DNA of 64,000 nucleotides from Catenuloplanes indicus (lineage in GTDB: Bacteria; Actinomycetota; Actinomycetes; Mycobacteriales; Micromonosporaceae), in NCBI RefSeq assembly GCF_030813715.1, contig NZ_JAUSUZ010000001.1, forward strand, positions 3,162,001 through 3,226,000, read 5' to 3'. Positions within the stretch are counted from its first letter, which is position 1. Each line of letters opens with the position of its first letter. The notes beneath the pieces are model-generated. The model saw only the letters and a list, made by a program, of their open reading frames with translations, did not search any database and was not told the origin of the DNA. This document shows, one piece after another, positions 55,010 to 62,848 of this stretch. A program made the translations under genes and the position numbers.

Positions 55010-55419
55010 TCGCTGATAACGCGGCCCAGGCCGCCGCCGTCCGCAACACCCGCCAGCGCACCGCGGTCAGCTCGCTGCTGGCCGAGGTCGAGGGCTTCCA
55101 CAGCGCCCAGGACCTGCACGCGATGCTCCGCGACCGCGGCGAGCGGGTCGGCCTGACCACGGTCTACCGCACGCTCCAGGGCCTCGCCGACAGCGGTGAG
55201 ATCGACGTCATGCGCCCGCCCGGCGGCGAGCACCTCTACCGCCGCTGCAGCTCCGGCCACCACCATCACCTGGTCTGCCGCTCCTGCGGCAGCACCGTCG
55301 AGGTCGAGGGCCCGGCCGTCGAGTCCTGGGCCGACCGCGTCGCCGCCCAGCACGGCTTCGTCGACGTCAGCCACACCCTGGAGATCTTCGGCACCTGCAA
55401 GGCCTGCGCCGGCGCCTAG
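55006..55419 (+). CDS. zur: Zinc uptake regulator, Fur family
   Basis: 137 aa. DNA-binding part RNTRQRTAVSSLLAEVEGFHSAQDLHAMLRDRGERVGLTTVYRTLQGLADSGEIDV. Metal sites are GEHLYRRCSSGHHHHLVCRSCGSTVEVEG and HTLEIFGTCKACAG, with two CxxC structural-zinc pairs. The GHHHHLVCRSCG arrangement and the operon with znuACB mark it as Zur rather than Fur. With zinc bound it should repress the operon through the two boxes at 51925-51966, closing a feedback loop. Confidence 0.94.
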   Translation: MIADNAAQAAAVRNTRQRTAVSSLLAEVEGFHSAQDLHAMLRDRGERVGLTTVYRTLQGLADSGEIDVMRPPGGEHLYRRCSSGHHHHLVCRSCGSTVEVEGPAVESWADRVAAQHGFVDVSHTLEIFGTCKACAGA

Positions 55420-55498
55420 GTCCTGTATCCCGCGGAGCTGACAACCGGCTGCAGATCCCGGCGTGCGCGGCCGATGACCGTGCGGGACGCTGGGGTGC

Positions 55499-56095
55499 GT
55501 GAAGATTTATGCGGATCGCATGCCCGTGTTCGTGCGTCAGGTCGTCACGGATCTGCTGGTAATAGCGTGGGTCTACGCGTGGATCAGGCTGGGGCTCTGG
55601 CTGCGCGACCTGATCGAGAAGCTCGCGGTGCCCGGTCAGAAGCTGGAGGGCGCCGGCCAGGGGATCGCGGACAACCTCACCGACGCCGGCACCAAGGTGG
55701 GCCGGGTGCCGATCGCGGGCGACGAGCTGACCGCGCCGTTCACCCGGGCCGCCGAGGCCGCGCTGGGCCTGGCGAACGCGGGCCGCGACCAGCAGGAGCT
55801 GGTCGCGGATCTGGCCTGGGCGCTGCCGCTGGCGCTCGTCGCCGTACCGCTGGGGCTGGTGCTCTTCGCCTGGCTGCCGCTGCGGGTCAGGTGGATGCGC
55901 CGGGCCGGGTCCGCGGCGGCCGCGCGCGGCTCGGTCGCGGGCCGGGATCTGCTGGCGTTGCGCGCGCTGACCGGGCAGCCGGTGCGCCGCCTGGCGAAGA
56001 TCAACCCGGACGTGGCCGGTGCCTGGCGGCGCGGCGACGAGGCGGCGATGGAGGCGCTGGCGCGGCTGGAGCTCAGGTCGCTGGGTCTGAAGTAG
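55499..56095 (+). CDS. Two-helix membrane protein of unknown function
   Basis: 198 aa, GTG start. One helix near the N-terminus (VVTDLLVIAWVYAWIRLGLWL) and one in the middle (ALPLALVAVPLGLVLFAWLPL) enclose a ~75-residue outside loop. The C-terminal ~70 residues are cytoplasmic and helical (RDLLALRALTGQPVRRLAKINPDVAGAWRRGDEAAMEALARLELRSLGLK). Common in actinomycetes but without assigned role. Its 3' end overlaps that of the convergent acyl-CoA dehydrogenase gene by 23 bp. Confidence 0.75.
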   Translation: MKIYADRMPVFVRQVVTDLLVIAWVYAWIRLGLWLRDLIEKLAVPGQKLEGAGQGIADNLTDAGTKVGRVPIAGDELTAPFTRAAEAALGLANAGRDQQELVADLAWALPLALVAVPLGLVLFAWLPLRVRWMRRAGSAAAARGSVAGRDLLALRALTGQPVRRLAKINPDVAGAWRRGDEAAMEALARLELRSLGLK

Positions 56096-58003
56096 GCAGC
56101 CGGCGCCGCACGTCCGGGACCGTGGCCGCTCCCGGTTCCCACGGTGCGACCCACTCCCCCGGCCCGCCCGGCGGCACGATGCCGCGCTCCAGGAATGCGT
56201 ACCGCCCGGCCAGCAGGCGCCGGGCGGCCGCGTTGTCGACCGAGTCGGTGTTGGCCCGGAGCGCGTCGAAGAGCGCGTCCGCGCGCAGCCGGGCCTGGCG
56301 GCTGAACAGGTCGGCCAGCTCTATCACCTCGGGGTGCGCGGCGGCCTCGGCGCGGGCGCGCACACAGGCGGCGGAGATCGCGAACAGTTCGGCGCCGATG
56401 TCCACGATCCGGGCCAGGAACGCCTGTTTCCGCTCCAGCTTGCCCTGCCATCGGCCCATCGCCCAGAACGTGGACCGGGCCAGTTTCCGCGCGCAGCGCT
56501 CGACGTAACGCAGGTGGGTGGCCAGGTGACCGAAGTCCGCGTACGCCCCGGGGTCTGGCCCTTGCCGACGGCCAGCGTGGGCAGCCATTTCGCGTAGAAC
56601 GCACCGGCCCGGGCGCCGGCGCGGGCCTTGCCGGTCAGGTTGACCTCCGGGTCGATGATGTCGCCGGCGACCTGGAGGTGCGCGTCGACCGCCTCGCGCG
56701 CGATCAGCAGGTGCATGATCTCGGTGGAGCCCTCGAAGATCCGGTTGATCCGCAGGTCGCGCAGCTGCTGCTCGGCGGCGAGCGGGCGTTCGCCGCGCGC
56801 GGCCAGCGACGCCGCGGTCTCGTAGCCGCGGCCGCCGCGGATCTGCACCAGCTCGTCCGCGATCTGCCAGCCCATCTCGCTGGCGTACAGCTTGGCGAGT
56901 GCGGCCTCGATCCGGATGTCGCCGCCTTCCTCGTCCGCGAGCAGGCAGGACAGCTCCAGCATGGACTCCATGCCGTAGGTGGTGGCCGCGATGAACGACA
57001 GCTTCTTCGCGATCGCCTCGTGCCGGCCAATCGGCTGTCCCCACTGGACGCGGGCGGCGGACCACTCGCGCGCGGCGGCCAGTGACCACTTCCCGGCGGC
57101 CACGCACAGCGCGGGCAGCGACAGGCGGCCGGTGTTCAGCGTCGTCAATGCGATCTTCAATCCACGACCGACGCCGCCGACCACGTTCCGGTCCGGTACG
57201 AACACGTCGTGGAAGCGGGTGACGCTGTTCTCCAGGCCGCGCAGGCCGAGGAACTCGTTGCGGCGCTCGACCGTGACGCCCTCGCTGTCGCCCTCGACCA
57301 CGAACGCGGTGATCCCGGCGTCCGGCACCCGGGCCATCACGACCAGCAGTGACGCGATCGTGCCGTTGGTGGCCCAGAGTTTGACACCGTTGAGCCGGTA
57401 GCCGCCGTCGACCGGCGTGGCGGTGGTGCGCAACCGGGCCGGGTCGGAGCCGGAGTCCGGCTCGGTGAGGAGGAACGCGGACACCTCGCCGGCGGCCAGC
57501 CGGGGCAGGAACGCGCGGCGCTGCGCCTCCGTGCCGAAGAGCTTCAACGGCTGCGGTACGCCGATCGACTGGTGCGCGGAGAGCAGCGCGCCGAGCGCCG
57601 GGCTGACCGACCCGACCAGCGTGAGCGCGCGGCAGTAGTGCAGGTGGGAGAGCCCGAGCCCGCCGTACCGTGGATCGATCGTCATGCCGAACGCGCCGAG
57701 CGCGGCCAGGCCGGTGAGCACCTCGTCCGGAATCCGGGCCGCACGCTCGATCAGGGCGCCGTCCACCTCGGACCGCAGGAACGCCTCCAGGCGCCCGAGG
57801 AACTCCGCGGCGTCGCCGGCCCGCGCCGGGTCGTCGTCCGGGTACGGATCGATCAGGTCGAGCCGGAACCGGCCGAGGAACAGCTCCTTGGCGAAGCTCG
57901 GCCGGTCCCACTCCTGTGTGCGGGCCTCCTCCGCGACGCGGCGGGCCTCCCGCTCGGAGACGTCGGCACGCCGCGTGGCGTCGGAACGGTCTGTGGTCGT
58001 CAC
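56073..58003 (-). pseudogene. Acyl-CoA dehydrogenase family gene, interrupted by one frameshift
   Basis: From the GTG at 58003 (AGGGG upstream) one frame encodes ~480 residues of a normal acyl-CoA dehydrogenase: FGMTIDPRYGGLGLS, FLLTEPDSGSDPARLRTTAT, LWATNGTIASLLV, RRNEFLGLRGLENSVTRFHDVFVP and QIRGGRGYETAASLAARGERPLAAEQQLRDLRINRIFEGSTEIMHL. At the run CCCCGGGG (56546-56553) the frame is lost. The neighbouring frame continues the family sequence (AYADFGHLATHLRYVERCARKLARSTFWAMGRWQGKLERKQAFLARIVDIGAELFA) to a stop at 56073. Adding one base in that run restores a ~643-residue protein. It is either a fresh mutation, a sequencing error in a homopolymer, or (less likely) programmed slippage. Confidence 0.85.
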
Positions 58004-58067
58004 GGCACAACCCCTGACACGGTACGGACGCACGCCGTACCCTCCTGCCTCAGCACGCTACCCGCTG

Positions 58068-58598
58068 TCAGCGCGGGTTGGGCAGCACCGGCTCGTTGCT
58101 CTCCTCCGCATAGGCGACGTCGTCGTCCTCCTCGTCGTCGTCCGCCCAGTTGCGGCGCGCGAACGGCAGCAGCGCCCAGAACGTGGCGAACCACAGTCCG
58201 GTGACGGCGGTGAGCACGATCGCCCAGGTCAGGTTCAGCAGGAAGTCCGTGATCACGAAGACGGAGCTGACCATCGAGATCAGCATGAACGCGAGCCCGC
58301 CGGTCGCCATCTTGTGCGCGTACTTGACCAGCTCCGGCTTGCGGCCCTGGCGGAACAGCGCGCGGTGGAACGCGACCGGCGAAATGATCATCGCGGTGGC
58401 GAACGCGGCGGAGACCAGCGCGATCAGGTACACGTCCTTCTGCAGCTGCGTGGTCTGGCCGAAGCCGGCCGCGAACGGCAGCGTGAGCAGGAACGCGAAG
58501 AGGATCTGGACGCCGGTCTGCGCCACGCGCAACTCCTGGAGCAGGTCCTGGAAGTTGCGGTCCCAGCGTTGCTTCTCGGTCTCCTTGGTGTGCGCCAT
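58068..58598 (-). CDS. DUF6328 family membrane protein
   Basis: 176 aa. The N-terminus RWDRNFQDLLQELRVAQTGVQILFAFLLTLPF is the signature of this family. Four helices (about 27-45, 57-75, 100-118, 123-145) are followed by an acidic tail (DDDEEDDD). Widespread in actinobacteria; function unknown. Single gene 65 bp upstream of the acyl-CoA dehydrogenase start. Confidence 0.88.
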   Translation of the reverse strand: MAHTKETEKQRWDRNFQDLLQELRVAQTGVQILFAFLLTLPFAAGFGQTTQLQKDVYLIALVSAAFATAMIISPVAFHRALFRQGRKPELVKYAHKMATGGLAFMLISMVSSVFVITDFLLNLTWAIVLTAVTGLWFATFWALLPFARRNWADDDEEDDDVAYAEESNEPVLPNPR

Positions 58599-58654
58599 CG
58601 CCTGCCCTCCATATGTGCTTCAGCGGGCCCTCTGATGCCCGGACCGCGTGAAGA

Positions 58655-59440
58655 TCAAACCCGGTGGAGCGGCAGCCAGCGAGCCGCGAAGTCGACCGCG
58701 GCCGGCAGTGCGACGCGCGTGCCGGTGCCGGTGCCGACCACTCCGGTGTGGACCGGTACGAACTCGGGCAGATCAGCGCCGATCAGCTCGAAATCGGACG
58801 CGTCAAACGCCACGTCCTCCCAGGTCACCCAGGTACGCGCGCCGTCCGGCCCGCGTACCGCGCCGCCCTCGGTGTGCCGGGGCGCCCGGTTCCAGCGGTA
58901 CTCGGCCAGGTGGAACGACGTGCACGTGTCCCAGCCGGTGCCGAGCATCACGATGTCCGCGCCGAGCCGGTACAGCCGGCCGAGCGGGGACGTCTCGCCC
59001 AGCCCGTCGCCGAGCGCGTGCCCCTCGGTGATCTCCGTGGCCTGTGGCCCGAGCGCGGCGAACGACACCTGCGGGTGATCGCTGCGTCGCGCGCCCGGCC
59101 AGGTACGCACCTGCTCGGCCACCGCGCCCATGGCCCGGCTGGGCGTGCGCGCGGGGTCGAACGCGGGCGTCTCCGCGCGGATCACGTCCCACCACTCGAC
59201 CGGCACCGGCGGATTGACCCAGCGGGCCGGGTCCGAATTGACCGGGGTGTGCGCGGGCACCACCAGCGTGCCGTCCGGGCCGAGCACGTCGCGCAGCGCC
59301 AGCACCACCGCCTCCGCGCCGCCGCACACCCAGCCGATCGCGCGCAGCGAGCTGTGCACCAGCACGACGCCGCCGGGACGGACGCCGAGGGCGGCCAGGT
59401 CCGCGGCCAGCGAGGAACGGGTCGGCGGAAGGAGACTCAC
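58655..59440 (-). CDS. Aminoglycoside 3-N-acetyltransferase family (AAC(3)) protein
   Basis: 261 aa, GTG start overlapping the preceding stop. Family motifs: GGVVLVHSSLRAIGWVCGGAEAVVLALRDVLGPDGTLVVPAHTP (acetyl-CoA site), AETPAFDPARTPSRAMGAVAEQVRTWPGARRSDHPQVSFAALG and MLGTGWDTCTSFHLAEYR. Members acetylate aminoglycosides or related amines; many chromosomal homologues have other natural substrates, so resistance cannot be assumed. It is the last gene of a four-gene operon that starts with a permease. Confidence 0.9.
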   Translation of the reverse strand: MSLLPPTRSSLAADLAALGVRPGGVVLVHSSLRAIGWVCGGAEAVVLALRDVLGPDGTLVVPAHTPVNSDPARWVNPPVPVEWWDVIRAETPAFDPARTPSRAMGAVAEQVRTWPGARRSDHPQVSFAALGPQATEITEGHALGDGLGETSPLGRLYRLGADIVMLGTGWDTCTSFHLAEYRWNRAPRHTEGGAVRGPDGARTWVTWEDVAFDASDFELIGADLPEFVPVHTGVVGTGTGTRVALPAAVDFAARWLPLHRV

Positions 59441-60279
59441 CCGGTGACGATACCGGCCCTGGCGATGATCTCGTCGGCCAACAGTTGTGGAACCCGCTCC
59501 GGCACCCAGTGGTCGACGCCGTTCACCGCGGCGAACCGGTAATCCGCGGTCACGTACCGCGCGGTGCGCTCCGCACCGGCTCGGCCGAGCGCCGGATCGC
59601 CGTCGCTCCAGACCAGCGTGGTGGGCACCTCGATCCGGCCGGTCTGCAGCGAGGCCGGTGCGCGGTACCAGTTCAGCGCCGCGGTCAGCGCGCCGCGCTC
59701 GCGCATCCGGGACACGTAGAGATCGGCGCGCGCGCCGATCAGCATCGTCCGCAGCGCCCGGCCGCGGAACGCGAGCAGCACCGCCTCGGCCAGGAACCGC
59801 CGCCGGAACAGCAGGATGTACGACGAGCGGCGGCGCTGGTCACGGTCGTTGCGCAGGGCCCAGCCCATCGCGCGCGGGTGCGGCACGGAGACGGCGGTGA
59901 GCGACCGCACCCGGTCCGGGTGCGCGCCGGCCAGCGCCCAGGCGACCATCGCGCCCCAGTCGTGCCCGCACACGTGCGCGGACTCCAGGCCGAGCGCGTC
60001 CAGCACCGCGACCGCGTCCGCGACCAGTTCCGCGAGCGTGTACGCGGCCGCGCCGGACGGGCGCGCGCCCGCGGAGTAACCGCGCTGGTCCAGCGCGTAC
60101 GTCCGCAGACCGGCCGCGTGCAGGTGCGGCACCACCAGGTCCCACTCCGCGCTGTGCTGCGGGAAGCCGTGCAGCAGCAAAATCGGCTCGCCGTCCGCCG
60201 GCCCGCCGGCGCGGACGTCGAACGTGAACCCGCGGGCGGCTACTCGTACTGCTGCTTCGGCGCCGGGATCTCCTGCCAC
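59437..60279 (-). CDS. Alpha/beta hydrolase, epoxide hydrolase-like
   Basis: 280 aa. The GTG at 60279 is chosen because GGAGG stands seven bases upstream; it lies inside the end of the TIGR03943 gene (40-bp overlap). Motifs: LLLHGFPQHSAEW (oxyanion), DQRGYSAGARP, GHDWGAMVAWALAG with a nucleophilic Asp as in epoxide hydrolases and haloalkane dehalogenases, LVWSDGDPALG and GVDHWVPE (His). No cap-domain feature settles the substrate. Coupled by GTGA overlap to the AAC(3)-like gene downstream. Confidence 0.87.
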   Translation of the reverse strand: MAGDPGAEAAVRVAARGFTFDVRAGGPADGEPILLLHGFPQHSAEWDLVVPHLHAAGLRTYALDQRGYSAGARPSGAAAYTLAELVADAVAVLDALGLESAHVCGHDWGAMVAWALAGAHPDRVRSLTAVSVPHPRAMGWALRNDRDQRRRSSYILLFRRRFLAEAVLLAFRGRALRTMLIGARADLYVSRMRERGALTAALNWYRAPASLQTGRIEVPTTLVWSDGDPALGRAGAERTARYVTADYRFAAVNGVDHWVPERVPQLLADEIIARAGIVTG

Positions 60280-60968
60280 GTCTCGACCTCCAGGTAGGGA
60301 ACCGTGGCCTCGTTGACCGGGTCCTTCGCCGTCTGCGCGGTGTAGGAGCCGGTGACCTCGATCCATGTGTCCGAGGGTACGGCGGCCGGCACGTTGCCGC
60401 TCAGACCGACCTTGATCGGCCGGCCGTCCGCGGCGCAGCAGCTGAGGATCATGCGAGCCAGCATCGGCTGCCCGTCCGGCCCCTGCGTGACGAAGCCGGT
60501 GAGCAGCAGCCGCCGGTCGGTCAGCGACTTCCCCTCGTCGAAGACGGCCCGGGACGCGTAGTCCAGCATGGTCACCTTGACCGGGTCGCCCTCCGGCAGC
60601 GCCGGGTAGTCGGACTCGGCCTGCTGGCCGGCGAGCGCGCTGCCGGACTGGCCGGCCGCGTAGGCGCCGAGCGCGGGCGGCGCGACCAACAGCAGGCCGA
60701 GCACCGGTAGGATCAGCAGCCAGCCGACGCGCGGCTCGTGATGTTTGTGCCCGTGGCCGTCGTCCTCCTCGTGGTCGTGCGCGACCTCCGGCTTGCGCAG
60801 GTCGTACCAGAGCGTCATCACGCCGGCCGCGATGAGCAGCAGCGCGGAGGCGATCAGGAACGGTTGCAGCATCTCCTTGACGTAGCGCAGGTAGAGATCG
60901 CCGATGGACGCCTTCAGGATCGCGCCGCCGAACAGCAGCATGATCACCGCTTGGGCCTGACGATTCAT
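60240..60968 (-). CDS. TIGR03943-type membrane protein, partner of the permease
   Basis: 242 aa from ATG 60968. Two N-terminal helices (about 7-55), then a His-rich cytoplasmic stretch DHEEDDGHGHKHHEPR, a third helix (VGWLLILPVLGLLLVAPPALGAYA) and an outside domain with MILSCCAADGRPIKVGL, the CCAAD motif of this family. It always pairs with a DUF318-type permease, which here lies 13 bp upstream. The His-rich loop suggests metal binding. The transported or handled compound is unknown. Confidence 0.88.
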   Translation of the reverse strand: MNRQAQAVIMLLFGGAILKASIGDLYLRYVKEMLQPFLIASALLLIAAGVMTLWYDLRKPEVAHDHEEDDGHGHKHHEPRVGWLLILPVLGLLLVAPPALGAYAAGQSGSALAGQQAESDYPALPEGDPVKVTMLDYASRAVFDEGKSLTDRRLLLTGFVTQGPDGQPMLARMILSCCAADGRPIKVGLSGNVPAAVPSDTWIEVTGSYTAQTAKDPVNEATVPYLEVETWQEIPAPKQQYE

Positions 60969-60981
60969 CCCCGAACCCCCA

Positions 60982-62016
60982 TCACAGCAGCACCATCCCC
61001 ACACCGGAGGCCACCAGGACCGCCGCCACGAACGTGGCCGGCGCGAACCGGGTGGCGAAGCGGCGCCCGAAGACGCCGATCTGCATCGAGATCAGTTTCA
61101 GGTCGACCATCGGGCCGACGACCAGGAACACCAGCCGCGACGTGAGCGAGAACTGGGAGAGCGAGGCGGCCACGAACGCGTCCGCCTCGGAGCAGATGGA
61201 GAGCAGCACCGCGAGCACGGCCAGCGCCAGCACGGCCAGCACCGGCTGCTCGGCGAGGCTCTGCAGCCACGCCTCCGGCACCACCACGTTGATCGTTGCG
61301 GCCGCGGCGGCGCCGATCACCAGGAAGCCGCCCGCGTGCACGATGTCGTGCCGGGTGGCGGCCCAGAACGCCTGCATCTTCGAGACGCCGTCGAGGTCGG
61401 GCCGGTGCGGCAGCTTGATCCAGTCGGCCTTGCCGAGGCGCAGCCAGAGCCAGCCCATCATCATCGCCACGATCAGGCTGGCGACCGCGCGGCCCACCAC
61501 CATCTCCGGATTGTTCGGGAACGCGACCGCGGTGGCGGTCAGCACGATCGGGTTGATCGCGGGCGCGGCCAGAAGGAACGCGAGCGCGGCGGCCGGCGTG
61601 ACACCGCGCCGGATCAGCGAGCCGGCGATCGGCACGGAGCCGCACTCGCAGCCGGGCAGCACCACACCGGCCGCGCTGGCCACCGGGACCGCCAGCGCCG
61701 GGTGCCTGGGCAGCGCCTTCGCCCAGAACGAGCGCGGCACGAAGACCGCGATCACGGCGGACAGCAGCACGCCGAAGACCAGGAACGGCACGGCCTGCAC
61801 CATCACCGAGACGAAGACGGTGGTCCAGGTCTGCAGGACCGGCGCGGAGATCAGGCCGCCGAGCGGGTTGCGGAAGATCACCAGCAGCACCAGCAGCACG
61901 GCCAGCACCTCGACCGACCCGACCCGGCCGCCGAGCGGTGTGCGCCGCGGCGGCTTCTGACCGGGTGGCGGCGCGGCCGACCAGTCGATCTCGTCGTCCG
62001 AGAAGGTCTGCGTCAC
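60982..62016 (-). CDS. Permease (UPF0718/DUF318 family)
   Basis: 344 aa from the GTG at 62016; the frame is open ~115 codons further but that part crosses the riboswitch of the divergent gene and is discarded. An N-terminal cytoplasmic segment is followed by about eight helices, with the signature AAGVVLPGCECGSVPIAGSLIRRGVTPAAALAFLLAAPAINPIV and, later, LSICSEADAFVAASLSQFS. Conserved cysteines (PGCECGS, SICSEAD) suggest metal or thiol chemistry. First gene of a four-gene operon. Confidence 0.9.
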   Translation of the reverse strand: MTQTFSDDEIDWSAAPPPGQKPPRRTPLGGRVGSVEVLAVLLVLLVIFRNPLGGLISAPVLQTWTTVFVSVMVQAVPFLVFGVLLSAVIAVFVPRSFWAKALPRHPALAVPVASAAGVVLPGCECGSVPIAGSLIRRGVTPAAALAFLLAAPAINPIVLTATAVAFPNNPEMVVGRAVASLIVAMMMGWLWLRLGKADWIKLPHRPDLDGVSKMQAFWAATRHDIVHAGGFLVIGAAAAATINVVVPEAWLQSLAEQPVLAVLALAVLAVLLSICSEADAFVAASLSQFSLTSRLVFLVVGPMVDLKLISMQIGVFGRRFATRFAPATFVAAVLVASGVGMVLL

Positions 62017-62080
62017 GCCCACAACCCTAGCGTCCAACAGCCGGTCACCCTGCGGTAGCGTCAGCGAGACAACTTCACAT

Positions 62081-62173
62081 CCGACAGGGGAGCGCACAGC
62101 GCTGAGAGTGCGGCGGAGCACGCCGCAGACCCTCAACCACCTGATCTGGGTAATGCCAGCGCAGGGAGTTCGG
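62081..62173 (+). promoter_or_regulatory. TPP (thiamine pyrophosphate) riboswitch
   Basis: The sequence contains the conserved THI-element parts in order: ACAGGGGAGC (62084-62093), GCTGAGAGTGCGG (62101-62113), a variable P3 hairpin (CGGCGGAGCACGCCG), CAGACCCTC, ACCTGATCTGGGTAATGCCAGCGCAGGGAG in two blocks (62139-62168), and closing P1 CCGA/TCGG (62081-62084 with 62170-62173). It binds TPP and should shut off the downstream ykoE operon when thiamine is sufficient. Confidence 0.95.
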
Positions 62174-62190
62174 TCTTCCACTCCATCGCC

Positions 62191-62223
62191 GCGCCACGGT
62201 TCCGTCCGCCGGAACCGTGGCGC
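62191..62223 (+). terminator. Hairpin of the riboswitch expression platform
   Basis: A 13-bp perfect stem (62191-62203 with 62211-62223), 7-nt loop, followed by GCGTCTTCCCCCC. It can end transcription before ykoE. Confidence 0.75.
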
Positions 62224-62230
62224 GCGTCTT

Positions 62231-62251
62231 CCCCCCATCGTGTTCAGGGGG
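62231..62251 (+). promoter_or_regulatory. Possible Shine-Dalgarno-sequestering hairpin before ykoE
   Basis: CCCCC at 62231-62235 can pair with the ribosome site GGGGG at 62247-62251, ten bases before the ATG. It may add translational control below the riboswitch. Confidence 0.5.
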
Positions 62252-62260
62252 TAATACATC

Positions 62261-62848
62261 ATGAGCAACACCTCAAACAGGTGGCGCACCGTCGACATCG
62301 TCGTCGCCTCGGTGATCGCCGCCGCGTTCGGCGTGGTCTTCTGGGCGTGGGGCCTGGTCTGGGGCGGCACCGAGGCCGCGTTCGCGTTCTTCCCGCCCGC
62401 GCAGGCGGTGCTCTACGGCGTCTGGCTGATCCCGGGCGTGCTGGCCGGCCTGATCATCCGCAAGCCCGGCGCCGCGCTCTACGCGGAGACGCTGGCCGCG
62501 ATCATCTCCGCGCTCCTCGGCAACGCCTGGGGCACCACGGTCATCCCGCAGGGCCTGCTCCAGGGTCTGGGCGCGGAGCTGGCGTTCCTGGCGACCGGCT
62601 ACCGCTCGTTCCGGCTGCCGGTCGCGGTGCTGTCCGGCCTGCTGGCCGGGCTCGCGGCCGCGCTCTGGGACACGTTCGCCTACTACGCCGCGAACGACCT
62701 GGTCACGTTCCGGATCCCGATGATCGTGATCACCGCGCTGAGCGCGGCCGTGATCGCGGGCGCGGGCTCGTGGGCGCTGGCCCGCGCGCTGGCCGCGACC
62801 GGCGTGCTCGACCGGTTCCCGTCCGGCCGGGAACGGGACCGGGTCTAG
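62261..62848 (+). CDS. ykoE: Thiamine/HMP ECF transporter S component, YkoE family
   Basis: 195 aa with five to six helices. RTVDIVVASVIAAAFGVVFWAWGLVW, FFPPAQAVLYGVWLIPGVLAGLIIRKPGAALYAETLAAIISALLGNAWG and QGLLQGLGAELAFLATGYR are the YkoE signature. It binds thiamine or its precursor hydroxymethylpyrimidine in the membrane and works with the ECF ATPase encoded next. A TPP riboswitch precedes it, which supports the substrate. Confidence 0.94.
   Translation: MSNTSNRWRTVDIVVASVIAAAFGVVFWAWGLVWGGTEAAFAFFPPAQAVLYGVWLIPGVLAGLIIRKPGAALYAETLAAIISALLGNAWGTTVIPQGLLQGLGAELAFLATGYRSFRLPVAVLSGLLAGLAAALWDTFAYYAANDLVTFRIPMIVITALSAAVIAGAGSWALARALAATGVLDRFPSGRERDRV

Noticed and set aside
56073-58003. Programmed frameshifting
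   Set aside because: No slippery heptamer or downstream pseudoknot is evident, and acyl-CoA dehydrogenases are not known to use it; mutation or sequencing error is simpler.
62017-62370. N-terminal extension of the DUF318 permease
   Set aside because: It runs antisense through the TPP riboswitch and ykoE and contains no family sequence.
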